From positions 1-64,000 of the forward strand of contig JAQBNG010000051.1 in the NCBI GenBank assembly GCA_028288675.1: a stretch of DNA of 64,000 bases. Reading direction: 5' to 3'. Made by a program: the position numbers and the translations under genes. The notes under the pieces were generated by a model. It had not been told where the DNA came from, ran no database searches, and saw nothing but the letters and a program-made list of their open reading frames with translations. Of the stretch, positions 18,301 through 28,253 are shown piece after piece. Origin of the DNA: Flavisolibacter sp. Its GTDB lineage: Bacteria > Bacteroidota > Bacteroidia > Chitinophagales > Chitinophagaceae. The stretch's first letter is position 1. Each line of letters begins with the position of its first letter.

Positions 18301-19616
18301 TTTAACATGATCGGGTGACCTTTCAATATATTCTCAAGGATATCCCAAACAATGGCTTCTTTCTTATCAACAAGTTTCCTTGCTGACTTCACTGTTTTTA
18401 CGATACCTCTTTCAATTAATTTACGAATGATAACTGGCTTGAACAATTCAGCAGCCATATCTTTTGGTAAACCACACTCGTACAATTTCAACTCAGGTCC
18501 TACCACAATAACAGAACGACCGGAGTAGTCAACACGCTTACCTAAAAGGTTCTGACGGAAACGACCCTGCTTACCTTTCAATACATCAGAAAGAGATTTC
18601 AATGCACGGCCACCTTCTGCTTTAACGGCATTTGATTTACGGCTGTTATCAAACAAGCTGTCAACAGCTTCCTGTAACATTCGCTTCTCATTACGAAGGA
18701 TTACTTCCGGTGCTTTGATCTCTAACAAACGCTTTAAACGGTTGTTACGGATGATCACACGACGGTATAAATCATTCAAATCCGATGAAGCAAAACGACC
18801 ACCATCCAAAGGAACTAATGGACGAAGTTCCGGTGGAATAACAGGAATATATTGCATCACCATCCACTCAGGACGGTTAGCAATTCTTGTTTGCGCATCA
18901 CGGAAAGATTCAACAACGGACAAACGCTTTAAGGCATCTGCTTTACGTTGCTGAGAAGTTTCTGTAGCAGCAGCATTCCTTAAGTCAAATGATAACTGGT
19001 CAAGGTCAATGCGGCTGAGTAAATCACTCACAGCTTCCGCACCCATCTTAGCGATAAATTTATTTGGATCTTCATCAGGAAGATGCTGGTTATCTTTTGG
19101 AAGAGTATCCAAAATATCCAGGTATTCTTCTTCCGTCAAAAGATCACCATAGCCCTGGCCCTTATCAGCACGAATACCGGATTGAATTACTACGAAACGT
19201 TCGTAGTAAACAATGGTCTCTAATTTTTTAGAGCTCATGCCTAAGAGGTAACCAATTTTATTAGGAAGTGATTTAAAGTACCAGATATGTACAACAGGTA
19301 CAACTAATTTAATGTGACCCATACGTTCGCGACGAACTTTCTTCTCAGTTACTTCTACACCACAACGGTCGCAAACAATACCCTTATAACGAATGCGCTT
19401 ATACTTTCCGCAGGCACATTCATAATCTTTTACAGGACCAAAAATCCGCTCGCAAAACAAACCGTCTCTTTCGGGTTTGTAAGTACGATAGTTAATGGTT
19501 TCAGGCTTCAGAATTTCACCAAAGCTTTTTTCCAAAATGGAATCTGGTGATGCCAAACCAATCGTAATCTTTGAAAACGTTGGCCGTGGACGATTGTCTC
19601 TTTTATTAAAAGCCAT
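15321..19616 (-). CDS. rpoC: RNA polymerase beta' subunit
   Basis: This 1431-aa protein is the catalytic half of RNA polymerase. The N-terminal zinc ribbon is present ([19 protein letters not shown]). The universal active-site motif [12 protein letters not shown], whose three Asp bind the catalytic Mg2+, is at about residues 470-481. The second zinc site is present ([11 protein letters not shown], about residue 900). The trigger loop and bridge helix region, followed by jaw and C-terminal segments, are full length. It follows rpoB by 112 bp and is co-transcribed with it, although the spacer can form a hairpin that might modulate read-through. It ends at a strong terminator. Confidence 0.98.
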   Translation of the reverse strand: MAFNKRDNRPRPTFSKITIGLASPDSILEKSFGEILKPETINYRTYKPERDGLFCERIFGPVKDYECACGKYKRIRYKGIVCDRCGVEVTEKKVRRERMGHIKLVVPVVHIWYFKSLPNKIGYLLGMSSKKLETIVYYERFVVIQSGIRADKGQGYGDLLTEEEYLDILDTLPKDNQHLPDEDPNKFIAKMGAEAVSDLLSRIDLDQLSFDLRNAAATETSQQRKADALKRLSVVESFRDAQTRIANRPEWMVMQYIPVIPPELRPLVPLDGGRFASSDLNDLYRRVIIRNNRLKRLLEIKAPEVILRNEKRMLQEAVDSLFDNSRKSNAVKAEGGRALKSLSDVLKGKQGRFRQNLLGKRVDYSGRSVIVVGPELKLYECGLPKDMAAELFKPVIIRKLIERGIVKTVKSARKLVDKKEAIVWDILENILKGHPIMLNRAPTLHRLSIQAFQPKLVEGKAIQLHPLVTSAFNADFDGDQMAVHVPLSNAAILEAQLLMLASHNILNPQNGTPITLPSQDMVLGLYYISKGRKSTEELKVRGEGKAFYSSEEVIIAYNENKIDLHAHIRVKTNVRADDGTITNILLETTVGRVIFNQFVPKEVGFINALLTKKNLREIIGDIINITNVPKTAKFLDDIKTLGFRMAFRGGLSFSINDLIIPAIKEELVANAKVEVDEVWDNYNMGLITNNERYNQTVDIWSRVDTRITETLIRELAADKQGFNSVFMMLDSGARGSKQQIKQLAGIRGLMAKPRKSGSSGSEIIENPILSNFKGGLNVLDYFISTHGARKGLADTALKTADAGYLTRRLVDVSQDVVITEEDCGTLRGIATSALKDNEDIIEPLSDRIEGRTSVHNIFNPINEALIIQAGEEISESVARKIEEVGIETVEIRSVLTCEAKRGTCVKCYGKNLATGYLAQKGDAVGIIAAQSIGEPGTQLTLRTFHVGGVAGSASVESTLPAKFDGTIQFDGVRSVNAVNNEGEKVQIVIGRTGEARIIDQKADRLLITNNIPYGATLNVKDGQQVKKGDVLCTWDPYNNVIMAEQNGTLRFENVIDGITFREEADEQTGHREKVVIETRDKTKIPSMIVEGKDKKIYNLPTGSHILPEDGEEVKAGQVLVKIPRVLGKLRDITGGLPRVTELFEARNPSNPAIVSEIDGVVTMGAVKRGNREIIIEAKDGVTRKYLVPLTRQILAQDGDFVKAGSPLSDGQIAPQDILSIQGPFAVQQYVVNEIQEVYRLQGVRINDKHIEVIVRQMMRKVSIVDPGDTRFLEEDLEDKFEFNEENDNIFDKKVVTEFGESTKMKAGQIVTLRELREENSILRRSDKKLVEYRDAKPATSQPTLLGITKASLGVPSWISAASFQETTKVLSSAAIQGKTDDMIGLKENVITGHLIPAGTGLREFENMIVGSKEEYELLQTAKEAMTFDDDE

Positions 19617-19653
19617 TTTTTATTATTTCTGATTTGAATTTTAGATTCTGATT

Positions 19654-19720
19654 CGTGAGACGAGAAAAGTGAAACGTGAGACAGCGGAGTTTTTCTCACG
19701 TCTGTCGTCTCACGCTTCAC
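19654..19720. repeat. Hairpin of GTGAGAC words between rpoB and rpoC
   Basis: GTGAAACGTGAGAC at 19669-19682 pairs with 19707-19720 at 13 of 14 positions. Further GTGAGAC/GTCTCAC-like words lie on both sides. It occupies most of the 112-bp rpoB-rpoC spacer. Confidence 0.6.
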
Positions 19721-19728
19721 TATTTTAT

Positions 19729-22700
19729 TTAGTCATGAAACTTAAGATCCAACCCTAATCCCCTTAACTCATGAACCAATACATTGAATGATTCAGGAAT
19801 ACCAGGACGTGGAATGTTCTCACCTTTCACAATTGCTTCGTATGTTTTTGCACGACCAACGATGTCATCAGATTTCAGCGTTAATAACTCTTGTAAGATG
19901 TTTGCTGCGCCATATGCTTCCAGTGCCCATACTTCCATCTCACCAAAACGCTGACCACCAAACTGCGCTTTACCACCCAACGGTTGTTGTGTAATTAAGC
20001 TATATGGTCCGATGCTTCTGGCGTGCATCTTATCATCCACCATGTGGTGTAATTTGATAATATAGATAACACCCACCGTTGCTTTCTGGTCAAAGCGGTC
20101 GCCGGTTTCTCCATCATACAAATAAGTATGACCAAAGGAAGGCAAGCCTGCATCTTCAATATGTTTGGCGATATCGTCTACTGAAGCACCATCAAAAATT
20201 GGTGTGGCAAAACGAAGACCTAACTTCTCACCAGCCCAACCTAACACCGTTTCGTAAATCTGTCCAAGGTTCATACGAGATGGTACACCTAACGGATTCA
20301 ATACAATATCAACTGGTGTTCCATCTTCAAGGAAAGGCATGTCTTCTGCACGAACAATTTTGGCAACAATACCTTTATTACCATGACGGCCCGCCATCTT
20401 ATCACCAACTTTCAGCTTACGCTTAACAGCGATATAAACCTTAGCCAGTTTCAACACACCTGCTGGTAATTCATCACCAATGGAGATGTTGAACTTCTCT
20501 CTTTTATAACGGCCTAATTCTTCATTGTATTTGATGCTGTAGTTGTGCAACAACACGTTGATCTGCTCATCTATTTTCGCATCGCCAGACCAGCCAAGAG
20601 GGTTCACGTTCATGTAGTCAATACCGGCTAAATTCTTCGGCGTAAACTTCGCTCCCTTACCTATGATGACTTCACCAAAGTTGTTTGTTAGGCCTGCAGA
20701 TGATTTGTCTTTCAACAAGGTTTGCAGCTTTTCCAACAACACATCCATTAGGTCGGTTACTTTCTTATCATGGTCCCTCTCCTGCTTTTCAAGTGCTGAT
20801 TTCTCACGAACTTTTGCATTCTTATCCTTCTTGGCACGCTGAAATAATTTCTTACCGATCACTACACCTTCCACACCGTTGGGCGCTTTCAATGAAGCAT
20901 CTTTTGCATCGCCGGCTTTATCACCGAAGATGGCTCTTAAAAGCTTTTCTTCAGGTGTTGGATCAGATTCACCTTTTGGTGTGATCTTACCAATTAAAAT
21001 ATCGCCTTCCTTAATTTGAGCGCCGATGCGAATGATACCGTTTTCATCCAGATCTCTTGTAGCTTCTTCAGAAACGTTTGGTATATCCGGCGTCAATTCC
21101 TCTTCACCCAATTTTGTATCACGTACTTCCAGTTCATATTCAGAGATGTGAACTGAAGTAAACATATCTTCTTTTACTACCCTTTCAGAAATTACAATAG
21201 CATCCTCGAAGTTGTAACCTTTCCATGGCATGAAAGCCACTTTCAGGTTTTTACCAAGAGCTAACTCACCACCTTGTGTAGCATAACCTTCAGTTAAGAA
21301 GTCACCATCTTTTACCTTCTGGCCTTTCTTAACAGCAGGCTTCAGGTTGATAGATGTTTCCTGGTTGGTTTTGATAAACTTGGTTAATTTATAAATCACC
21401 AAATCATCCTCAAAAGAAACCAAACGCTGTTCATCGTTACGGTTGTAACGAACATGAATTTCATTAGCATCTACAAACTCTACTACACCATCGCCGTCAG
21501 CATGAATTTGAATTCTTGCGTCACGGGCAGCCTTGCCTTCCAATCCGGTACCAACTGTCGGTACATCCGGACGTAAAAGAGGAACAGCCTGGCGTTGCAT
21601 GTTCGATCCCATCAAGGCACGGTTAGCATCATCATGCTCCAAGAATGGAATCAGCGAAGCACTCAAACCAACAATCTGGTTTGGAGCAACGTCCATATAT
21701 TCAACATCGTTTTTATCTAAAATCGGGAAGTCACCTGTTTCGCGGCTAACAATTTTATCTTCAGAGAAGTTTCCTTTCTCATCCAATGGTGTGTTGGCCT
21801 GGGCAATCTTGGCAAGATCTTCTTCCTCTGCACTTAAGAATGTCAATTGCTTCATATCTACTTTACCGTTATGTACTTTTCGGTAAGGCGTTTCAATAAA
21901 GCCCATTTCATTAATAGCGGCATGTACGCAAAGCGTAGAGATCAAACCAATGTTTGGTCCTTCCGGAGTTTCAATGGTACACAAACGGCCATAGTGGCTA
22001 TAGTGTACGTCACGAACCTCGAAGCCTGCTCTTTCGCGACTTAAACCACCTGGCCCAAGTGCGGAGATACGACGCTTGTGCGTGATCTCACTTAAAGGGT
22101 TGGTTTGGTCTAAGAACTGCGATAACTGGGAGGTTCCAAAGAATGAATTAATTACAGAAGAAAGTGTTCTTGCATTGATCAGATCAACCGGGGTAAATAC
22201 CTCGTTATCTCGAACGTTCATTCTTTCACGAATGGTACGGGCCATACGGGCCAGACCTACACCGAACTGGGCATACAATTGTTCGCCAACTGTACGTACA
22301 CGACGGTTTGACAAGTGATCAATATCATCAATCTCCGCCTTACCATTAGTCAAGCGAACAAGGTATTTAACGATAAGAATGATATCTTCTTTGGTTAATG
22401 TCTTCTGCGTTTTATCTGCTTTTAATCCAAGCTTACGGTTGATCTTATAACGACCAACTTCACCAAGATCATAACGCTTATCGGAGAAGAATAATTTATC
22501 GATGATACCTCTTGCCGTTTCGTTATCCGGTGCATCAGCACCACGCAACTGGCGGTAAATAACCTGAACCGCTTCCAGCTCAGAGTTAGAGGTATCTTTA
22601 TTTAATGTGTTATAGATAATAGCATAATCACCACCTACATCTTCTTTCTGAACAAACACCGATTTAATGTCCATTTCAGAAATGGTATCAATGGCTTCCG

Positions 22701-23535
22701 CATCTAATACAGAATCACGCTCCAGCACCACTTCGTTTCTTTCAATAGAAACAACCTCACCAGTATCTTCATCTACGAAGTCTTCAACCCAGCTACGCAA
22801 TACACGGGCAGCAAGGCGGCGGCCTTCATATTTTTGTAAAGATTTTTTATCACCTTTTGCTTCATCAGCCATCCCGAATAATTCAAGAATGTCCTTATCA
22901 GTTTCATAACCGATAGAGCGAAGCAAGGTGGTTACAGGGAATTTTTTCTTGCGGTCAATGTACGCATACATCACATTGTTAATGTCAGTAGCGAACTCCA
23001 TCCATGCACCTTTGAAAGGTATTACACGGGCAGAATAAATTCTTGTTCCGTTAGGATGAACTGACTGGCCGAAGAATACACCGGGCGAACGGTGCAATTG
23101 CGAAACCACTACACGTTCAGCACCGTTCACAACGAAGGTACCACGCGGGGTCATGTATGGAATGTTTCCAAGGAAAACATCCTGAACGATAGTTTGGAAA
23201 TCAATATGCTCTTCATCGTTACAGCTGAGGCGAAGCTTGGCTTTTAACGGAACAGCATAAGTAAGTCCACGCTCCATACACTCATCGATAGTGTAACGGG
23301 GTGGATCAATAAAATAATCGAGGAACTCTAAAACGAAAATGTTACGGGTGTCAGTGATAGGAAAGTTTTCCTTGAATACACGGAACAGCCCTTCAACGTT
23401 TCGTTTGTCCGGAGTGGTTTCTAACTGAAAGAACTCCCTGAAGGATTGAATTTGTACAGCCAAAAGATCAGGGGTATCAGCGATGTTGCCAATTTTCCCG
23501 AAGTTGATCCTTTGATTAATTGTTGTAGATCGCAT
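19729..23535 (-). CDS. rpoB: RNA polymerase beta subunit
   Basis: I place the start at the ATG at 23535 (1268 aa), which gives the Bacteroidota-like N-terminus ending QRINFGKI. The frame stays open to 23607, but the added residues are atypical. The protein contains the rifampicin-region residues [21 protein letters not shown], the conserved block [19 protein letters not shown], and the C-terminal [27 protein letters not shown] that contacts beta'. Length and motifs are normal. It has its own promoter at 23680-23709 and is separated from rplL by an opposite-strand gene. Confidence 0.97.
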   Translation of the reverse strand: MRSTTINQRINFGKIGNIADTPDLLAVQIQSFREFFQLETTPDKRNVEGLFRVFKENFPITDTRNIFVLEFLDYFIDPPRYTIDECMERGLTYAVPLKAKLRLSCNDEEHIDFQTIVQDVFLGNIPYMTPRGTFVVNGAERVVVSQLHRSPGVFFGQSVHPNGTRIYSARVIPFKGAWMEFATDINNVMYAYIDRKKKFPVTTLLRSIGYETDKDILELFGMADEAKGDKKSLQKYEGRRLAARVLRSWVEDFVDEDTGEVVSIERNEVVLERDSVLDAEAIDTISEMDIKSVFVQKEDVGGDYAIIYNTLNKDTSNSELEAVQVIYRQLRGADAPDNETARGIIDKLFFSDKRYDLGEVGRYKINRKLGLKADKTQKTLTKEDIILIVKYLVRLTNGKAEIDDIDHLSNRRVRTVGEQLYAQFGVGLARMARTIRERMNVRDNEVFTPVDLINARTLSSVINSFFGTSQLSQFLDQTNPLSEITHKRRISALGPGGLSRERAGFEVRDVHYSHYGRLCTIETPEGPNIGLISTLCVHAAINEMGFIETPYRKVHNGKVDMKQLTFLSAEEEDLAKIAQANTPLDEKGNFSEDKIVSRETGDFPILDKNDVEYMDVAPNQIVGLSASLIPFLEHDDANRALMGSNMQRQAVPLLRPDVPTVGTGLEGKAARDARIQIHADGDGVVEFVDANEIHVRYNRNDEQRLVSFEDDLVIYKLTKFIKTNQETSINLKPAVKKGQKVKDGDFLTEGYATQGGELALGKNLKVAFMPWKGYNFEDAIVISERVVKEDMFTSVHISEYELEVRDTKLGEEELTPDIPNVSEEATRDLDENGIIRIGAQIKEGDILIGKITPKGESDPTPEEKLLRAIFGDKAGDAKDASLKAPNGVEGVVIGKKLFQRAKKDKNAKVREKSALEKQERDHDKKVTDLMDVLLEKLQTLLKDKSSAGLTNNFGEVIIGKGAKFTPKNLAGIDYMNVNPLGWSGDAKIDEQINVLLHNYSIKYNEELGRYKREKFNISIGDELPAGVLKLAKVYIAVKRKLKVGDKMAGRHGNKGIVAKIVRAEDMPFLEDGTPVDIVLNPLGVPSRMNLGQIYETVLGWAGEKLGLRFATPIFDGASVDDIAKHIEDAGLPSFGHTYLYDGETGDRFDQKATVGVIYIIKLHHMVDDKMHARSIGPYSLITQQPLGGKAQFGGQRFGEMEVWALEAYGAANILQELLTLKSDDIVGRAKTYEAIVKGENIPRPGIPESFNVLVHELRGLGLDLKFHD

Positions 23536-23679
23536 AGTATTACAAACCGGTTTTTTAGTATTGACGTTGGGCAAAAGCTTACCGGGCCTTTGTTTCCTGA
23601 GAAACAAACACCATGGAGATCAACTATTTAAGCTTGAATTTGCGACGTCAAAATGTTTTTGGCCAAAACTTAAGGACAG

Positions 23680-23709
23680 CAAAAGTAAGGGTTTAAGATT
23701 TACCTGCAA
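23680..23709 (-). promoter_or_regulatory. rpoB promoter
   Basis: On the minus strand a TTG (23709-23707) is followed 19 nt later by TACTTTTG (23687-23680), an exact TAnnTTTG. The implied leader before rpoB is about 140 nt, long enough for regulatory structure. Confidence 0.65.
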
Positions 23710-23779
23710 GTTTTTTGGAGTTCTCAAAGATTACGCCACAAAAATTTTTGTTTTCATTAATACATGCTACCTTTTTTGA

Positions 23780-24724
23780 ATGTTTTGGAAAAAATTTATC
23801 AAGGATTACTTCACGTTTGGCAAGCGGGATCGTATTGGTGCCTTTGTAATTGTTGCCGTGCTGGTCGGCTCCATACTTGTGCCGAAACTGTTTTCAAATA
23901 CAGGCAAACCAATGGCTTTAAAAGAAGACTCAGTACTGGTAAAAGCCATTGATACGTTACAAACGAGGCAACTGGCAGCTAAAAAATATAGCCGGGACCA
24001 AAATGGCTACAGCGACCGAAACAATAATTATCAATATGAGTCTTCGCAAAAAGCGGCTTTTATAAATGGTGAGCTTTTTCAGTTTGACCCAAATACGATT
24101 ACAGCAGGGGATTGGCAACGGCTTGGATTGAATGAGAAAACAAGCAAAACCATTGAAAAATATGTAAGCAAGGGCGGCAAGTTTTATAAGCCTGAAGACC
24201 TGATGAAAATATGGGGTATGCCGGAAGGATTTTATGAAAGAGTGAAGAGCTATGTAGCGATTACTTCTGTAGCCAAGAATTATCCTGCTTATGAAAACAA
24301 GCCTTTTGTAAGGGAAGCGAAAAAAATGGTAGTTGTAAATATCAATGAAGGCGATACATCATCCTTTATTGCCTTACCTGGAATTGGTAGCAAACTATCT
24401 TCAAGAATTATAGGTTTCAGGGAGAAGTTAGGTGGTTTTTATTCTGTTGATCAAATTGGAGAAACCTATGGCTTGCCCGATTCAACTTTTCAAATGATTA
24501 AAGGCCAGTTACAAATAGATGGAACCAGTATAAAGAAGATAAATATTAATACAGCTACAAAGGATGAATTAAAAGTGCATCCTTATATCCGTTGGAATTT
24601 AGCCAATGCGATTGTTGAATATCGAAATCAACATGGAGCTTATAAGAATTTAGAGGAGTTGAAAAATATCGTGGTGGTGGATGAAGTAACCTTTGGTAAG
24701 CTGGTGCATTATCTGAGTCTGTAA
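23780..24724 (+). CDS. Helix-hairpin-helix membrane-anchored protein (ComEA-like)
   Basis: This 314-aa protein has a basic N-terminus, a single transmembrane helix (about residues 19-36), a disordered polar linker, and three successive helix-hairpin-helix regions at about 96-145, 188-238 and 250-300. The second contains IALPGIGSKLSSRIIGFRE and the third ININTATKDELKVHPYI, both typical of ComEA-type DNA-binding repeats. It may bind DNA at the periplasmic face, as ComEA does in uptake, but no other competence gene is present here. It lies in reverse orientation between rplL and rpoB. Confidence 0.85.
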   Translation: MFWKKFIKDYFTFGKRDRIGAFVIVAVLVGSILVPKLFSNTGKPMALKEDSVLVKAIDTLQTRQLAAKKYSRDQNGYSDRNNNYQYESSQKAAFINGELFQFDPNTITAGDWQRLGLNEKTSKTIEKYVSKGGKFYKPEDLMKIWGMPEGFYERVKSYVAITSVAKNYPAYENKPFVREAKKMVVVNINEGDTSSFIALPGIGSKLSSRIIGFREKLGGFYSVDQIGETYGLPDSTFQMIKGQLQIDGTSIKKININTATKDELKVHPYIRWNLANAIVEYRNQHGAYKNLEELKNIVVVDEVTFGKLVHYLSL

Positions 24725-24769
24725 ACTTATTCTCCTTATTTTTAAAATTCAGGTGGCCTTGTCAATAAA

Positions 24770-24800
24770 AAGCCCTCATCCTTAACAAAGGAGAGGGCTT
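24770..24800 (-). terminator. Terminator of the rplKAJL transcript
   Basis: Arms AAGCCCTCATCCTT (24770-24783) and AAGGAGAGGGCTT (24788-24800) pair with one bulge. On the minus strand a TTTTATTG tract follows. It lies 24 nt after the rplL stop. Confidence 0.85.
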
Positions 24801-24823
24801 CAAACTATTAATTGAAAACACAA

Positions 24824-25198
24824 TTACGCAATTTCCACATCAGCACCAGCTTCTTTCAGCTTGGCTACTATTTCTTCAGCAGTAGCTTTATCAATACCTT
24901 CTTTAATAGGTTTTGGAGCGCTATCTACTAAGTCTTTTGCTTCTTTCAAACCTAAACCGGTTAAGTCTTTAACAATCTTAACTACGTTAAGTTTAGAAGC
25001 ACCAGCGGCCTTAAGAATTACATCGAATGTTGTTTTTTCCTCAGGAGCTGCAGCAGCTTCGCCACCACCGCCACCAGCAACAACAGTTGCAGCAGCAGGC
25101 TCAATACCATACTCTGATTTTAAGAAATCGGCCAGGTCCTGTACTTCTTTTACAGTAAGGCTTACTAATTGTTCTGCTAAGTTTTTTACGTCTGCCAT
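24824..25198 (-). CDS. rplL: Ribosomal protein L7/L12 (bL12)
   Basis: This 124-aa stalk protein recruits GTPase translation factors to the ribosome. The N-terminal dimerisation helices (residues 1-35), the Ala/Gly-rich hinge (about 36-53) and the C-terminal domain ([23 protein letters not shown], then [12 protein letters not shown]) are complete. It follows rplJ after a 171-bp spacer, the longest in the operon, and is followed by a terminator, so the usual rplJL-rpoBC continuity is lost. Confidence 0.97.
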   Translation of the reverse strand: MADVKNLAEQLVSLTVKEVQDLADFLKSEYGIEPAAATVVAGGGGGEAAAAPEEKTTFDVILKAAGASKLNVVKIVKDLTGLGLKEAKDLVDSAPKPIKEGIDKATAEEIVAKLKEAGADVEIA

Positions 25199-25303
25199 GT
25201 TGATTAAATTTTTTCCGTTTTCACATCACGCTTAGGGCATGATCCAACGGAAGGTTTAAAAAAATTTTGCCTTTGTTAACCCTCAGGCCTGGGCTTTTAT
25301 AAT

Positions 25304-25365
25304 GTGCAATTGGCAATTTGCAATGGACAAATATTTCAGATGTCTATTTGTTGCCTACTGCTAAT
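25304..25365. repeat. Word-type palindrome between rplJ and rplL
   Basis: Words GCAATTGGCAATTTGCAAT on the left (25304-25331) are mirrored weakly on the right (25345-25365, ATTTGTTGCC and CTGCTAATT). The pairing is weaker than in the tRNA spacers. Confidence 0.35.
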
Positions 25366-25369
25366 TAAA

Positions 25370-25981
25370 TTATTCTGCTTTCGGTGCGTCGCCATCTGCA
25401 GTTGGTGCTGCTGTTGGTGCTGCTGTTGCAGGAGCTTCAGTTGCCGCAGTAGTAGCTTCCGCTACCGGTGCAGTTTCTACACCAGCAGCTTTCTGCTCGT
25501 GATGGTGCAACAAAGCAGCCAATACACGTTTAGCAGGCGACTGTAACAATCCAATTACTTCACCAATCAATTCGTTCTTCGTTTTGATCTTGGTTAGTGT
25601 AACAAGGTTGTTGTCGCCGGTGTAAATATCTCCATTGATGAAGGCCGCTTTCAATTCAGGTCTTTCGCCTTTCATTTCCTTACGGAAAGAAGAAAGAATA
25701 AGAGCCGGCTCTTTTGGATTTTCAGAAAACATCAAAGCTGTTACGTTGTTCAAAGACTCGAATACGCCGCTGTAGCTGTCGTTGTTCAATGATTCCAATG
25801 CCTTCCTGATAAGAGTATTTTTAGCCACTTTCATTTCAACATTTTTGCTGAAACAAGCACGGCGCAATTTAGTTATCTGGCCAACGGAAAGTGATTCTGT
25901 ATTGGTGATATAGAAGTTGTCGTATTGAGAGAATTTCCCTTTCAACTCTTCTATTACTTCGTTTTTTTGTTCTTTAGTCAT
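25370..25981 (-). CDS. rplJ: Ribosomal protein L10 (uL10)
   Basis: This protein of 203 aa anchors the L12 dimers to 23S rRNA. The globular rRNA-binding domain (residues 1-130, with FYITNTESLSVGQITKLRR) and the L12-binding helix (about 140-170) are present. The last 35 or so residues form an extra alanine-, threonine- and proline-rich acidic tail that makes it longer than the usual 165-175 aa. It is the third gene of the rplK-A-J-L operon. Confidence 0.96.
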   Translation of the reverse strand: MTKEQKNEVIEELKGKFSQYDNFYITNTESLSVGQITKLRRACFSKNVEMKVAKNTLIRKALESLNNDSYSGVFESLNNVTALMFSENPKEPALILSSFRKEMKGERPELKAAFINGDIYTGDNNLVTLTKIKTKNELIGEVIGLLQSPAKRVLAALLHHHEQKAAGVETAPVAEATTAATEAPATAAPTAAPTADGDAPKAE

Positions 25982-26054
25982 TTTGATAATTTTTATACTT
26001 CAAAATTGAGGACTCTTCAAAAGCCCTCTCTTTGGAGAGGATTTAAGTAAGGTC

Positions 26055-26750
26055 TTAGTGAACAAAACCTTTAGTGTCTATTGTAATACCGGGACTCATT
26101 GTAGCAGCCATTGTTAACCCTTTAAGGTAAGTTCCTTTGGAAGTTGCAGGCTTTGCTTTAATGATTGCGTTGATTAATTCCTGACTATTCGCAGCAATTT
26201 TATCAGGAGCAAAAGATACACGTCCGATAGAGGCGTGGATGATACCAGCCTTATCAACTTTAAACGCAATCTTACCACCTTTTACCTCATTAACCGCGGC
26301 GGCTACATCGTTGGTAACCGTACCTGTTTTGGGGTTCGGCATCAGGTTACGAGGACCTAAGATTTTACCTAACCGGCCAATCTTCGGCATTACTGCAGGA
26401 GTAGCAACAATTACGTCCACATCTGTCCAGCCACCTTCAATTTTTTGTACAAATTCATCTAAACCAACATAGTCGGCACCAGCGCCTCTGGCGGCAGCTT
26501 CCTGGTCGGGACCACAAAGCACTAATACTCTTTTTGTTTTACCAGTACCATGAGGTAATGTAACCGTACCTCGGATTGCCTGATCGGCCTTTTTAGGATC
26601 AACGCCTAAGCGGATATGTAAATCAACAGATGCGTCAAACTTGGTTGTATTAATATCTTTTACCAATGCCGAAGCATCTTTCAAAGTATATTGTTTAGTT
26701 GCATCAACCTTGCCGTTTACTGCTTTTCTTTTTTTAGGAATGAATGCCAT
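26055..26750 (-). CDS. rplA: Ribosomal protein L1 (uL1)
   Basis: This 231-aa protein forms the mobile L1 stalk that guides deacylated tRNA from the E site. The sequence includes [20 protein letters not shown] near the start, [10 protein letters not shown] in the middle and the C-terminal MSPGITIDT segment, all conserved in the family. Length is normal. It lies 41 bp after rplK and 73 bp before rplJ. Confidence 0.97.
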   Translation of the reverse strand: MAFIPKKRKAVNGKVDATKQYTLKDASALVKDINTTKFDASVDLHIRLGVDPKKADQAIRGTVTLPHGTGKTKRVLVLCGPDQEAAARGAGADYVGLDEFVQKIEGGWTDVDVIVATPAVMPKIGRLGKILGPRNLMPNPKTGTVTNDVAAAVNEVKGGKIAFKVDKAGIIHASIGRVSFAPDKIAANSQELINAIIKAKPATSKGTYLKGLTMAATMSPGITIDTKGFVH

Positions 26751-26791
26751 TGTAATTCGTTTTAAATTTTTTCAAAGTTCCTTTTAGGAAT

Positions 26792-27229
<438 letters not shown>

Positions 27230-27328
27230 TGTTTAATGATTTATTGGTTCAAGCGTCACGCTTATGCGTAACTCCCAAATTCCTCAATTTTCACTTGTAG
27301 TGAACTTCTAAAGAACTAATAGGGGCCG

Positions 27329-27336
27329 CAAATGTA
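27329..27336 (-). promoter_or_regulatory. -7 element of rplK promoter
   Basis: On the minus strand TACATTTG is an exact TAnnTTTG. A TCTG, one mismatch from the -33 TTTG, lies 19 nt upstream. The leader before rplK would be about 95 nt. Confidence 0.55.
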
Positions 27337-27413
27337 GGGCAAACATTTTAAACTTCAGATGGCCGATTGCTGATTTTTTGTTAAGTGTCCTAAACTTTAC
27401 AGGTCGTTGTTAC

Positions 27414-27421
27414 TATGTTTG
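27414..27421 (+). promoter_or_regulatory. -7 element of the FkbM-family gene
   Basis: TATGTTTG matches TAnnTTTG exactly and lies 18 nt before the ATG at 27440. With the rplK promoter it forms a divergent promoter region of about 80 bp. Confidence 0.5.
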
Positions 27422-27439
27422 CAGCTTTTAATTAAGGTG

Positions 27440-28228
27440 ATGGTTAATAAGATAAAAGCACTTCTTTTCAATTTACTAAAAATAGATGGATACCTGGCTG
27501 TAGTGCAGAAATCCTATCTTTTTTCGTATCGTCTGGGCCTGTTGAAGAAAGATAAAGCCTATAAATGGCACTACTTTGTTTCATCACTTTTAAGGGATGG
27601 AGATCACATCATTGATATTGGCGCCAACCTCGGCTATTTTGCTTTGCCCTTTGCTGACAAGGTAAAAAAAAGCGGTCATTTGTATTGCGTAGAACCTGTA
27701 GCCCCTTTTCAAAAGCAGTTAAAAAAGTTTATTGCTAATAAACCGAACGTCACCCTTTTGCCTTATGCTTTGGGCGAAGAAAATGATAAAAAGGTAACAC
27801 TTGGAATTCCAGCAGAATTTCAAAAGCTAGGCTATCTGCGCCATGGAACTACTACACTTCTGCATGGTGGCAACGGGCCAGATGGAAAATATTCTTTTGA
27901 AGCGACCATGAAAAAAGGGAGTGAGTTGTTTGCCGGCTTTCCTAAAATTGATTACATCAAATGCGACATTGAGGGATACGAAACAGTTGTGTTTCCTGAG
28001 ATGAAGGCTATCATTGAAAAATATCAGCCAATGGTTCAATTAGAAACCTGGGGACAACAGTTAATGACGATGTACGCGTTTTTTAAAGAATTAGGATTTG
28101 CCGCTTATTATTTAGAAGCCGGCCGACTAAATCCACTTGAAAATAAGGCCAAAACACTTTGGAGCGACAGCGATATCCTGTTTGTGCCGCCTGCTAAACA
28201 TGAAAGAATTGCATCATTCCTTATATAG
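27440..28228 (+). CDS. FkbM-family methyltransferase
   Basis: I choose the ATG at 27440 (262 aa), which has AAGG 5 nt upstream. A TTG start 11 codons earlier would lie upstream of the likely transcript start. The S-adenosylmethionine-binding motif I is DIGANLGYF at about residues 59-67. A VEPV motif follows at the end of strand 2, and IDYIKCDIEGYE matches the conserved FkbM core. Family members O-methylate sugars or polyketides. Its position next to a GT39-like glycosyltransferase suggests a role in modifying cell-surface glycans, but this is inference. It is inserted in reverse orientation within the ribosomal cluster. Confidence 0.85.
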   Translation: MVNKIKALLFNLLKIDGYLAVVQKSYLFSYRLGLLKKDKAYKWHYFVSSLLRDGDHIIDIGANLGYFALPFADKVKKSGHLYCVEPVAPFQKQLKKFIANKPNVTLLPYALGEENDKKVTLGIPAEFQKLGYLRHGTTTLLHGGNGPDGKYSFEATMKKGSELFAGFPKIDYIKCDIEGYETVVFPEMKAIIEKYQPMVQLETWGQQLMTMYAFFKELGFAAYYLEAGRLNPLENKAKTLWSDSDILFVPPAKHERIASFLI

Positions 28229-28253
28229 AATTTACCCAAACACTGCGATCCTG

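Noticed and set aside
20079..20426. 115-codon plus-strand frame within rpoB
   Set aside because: Antisense to a conserved RpoB region; no independent coding evidence.
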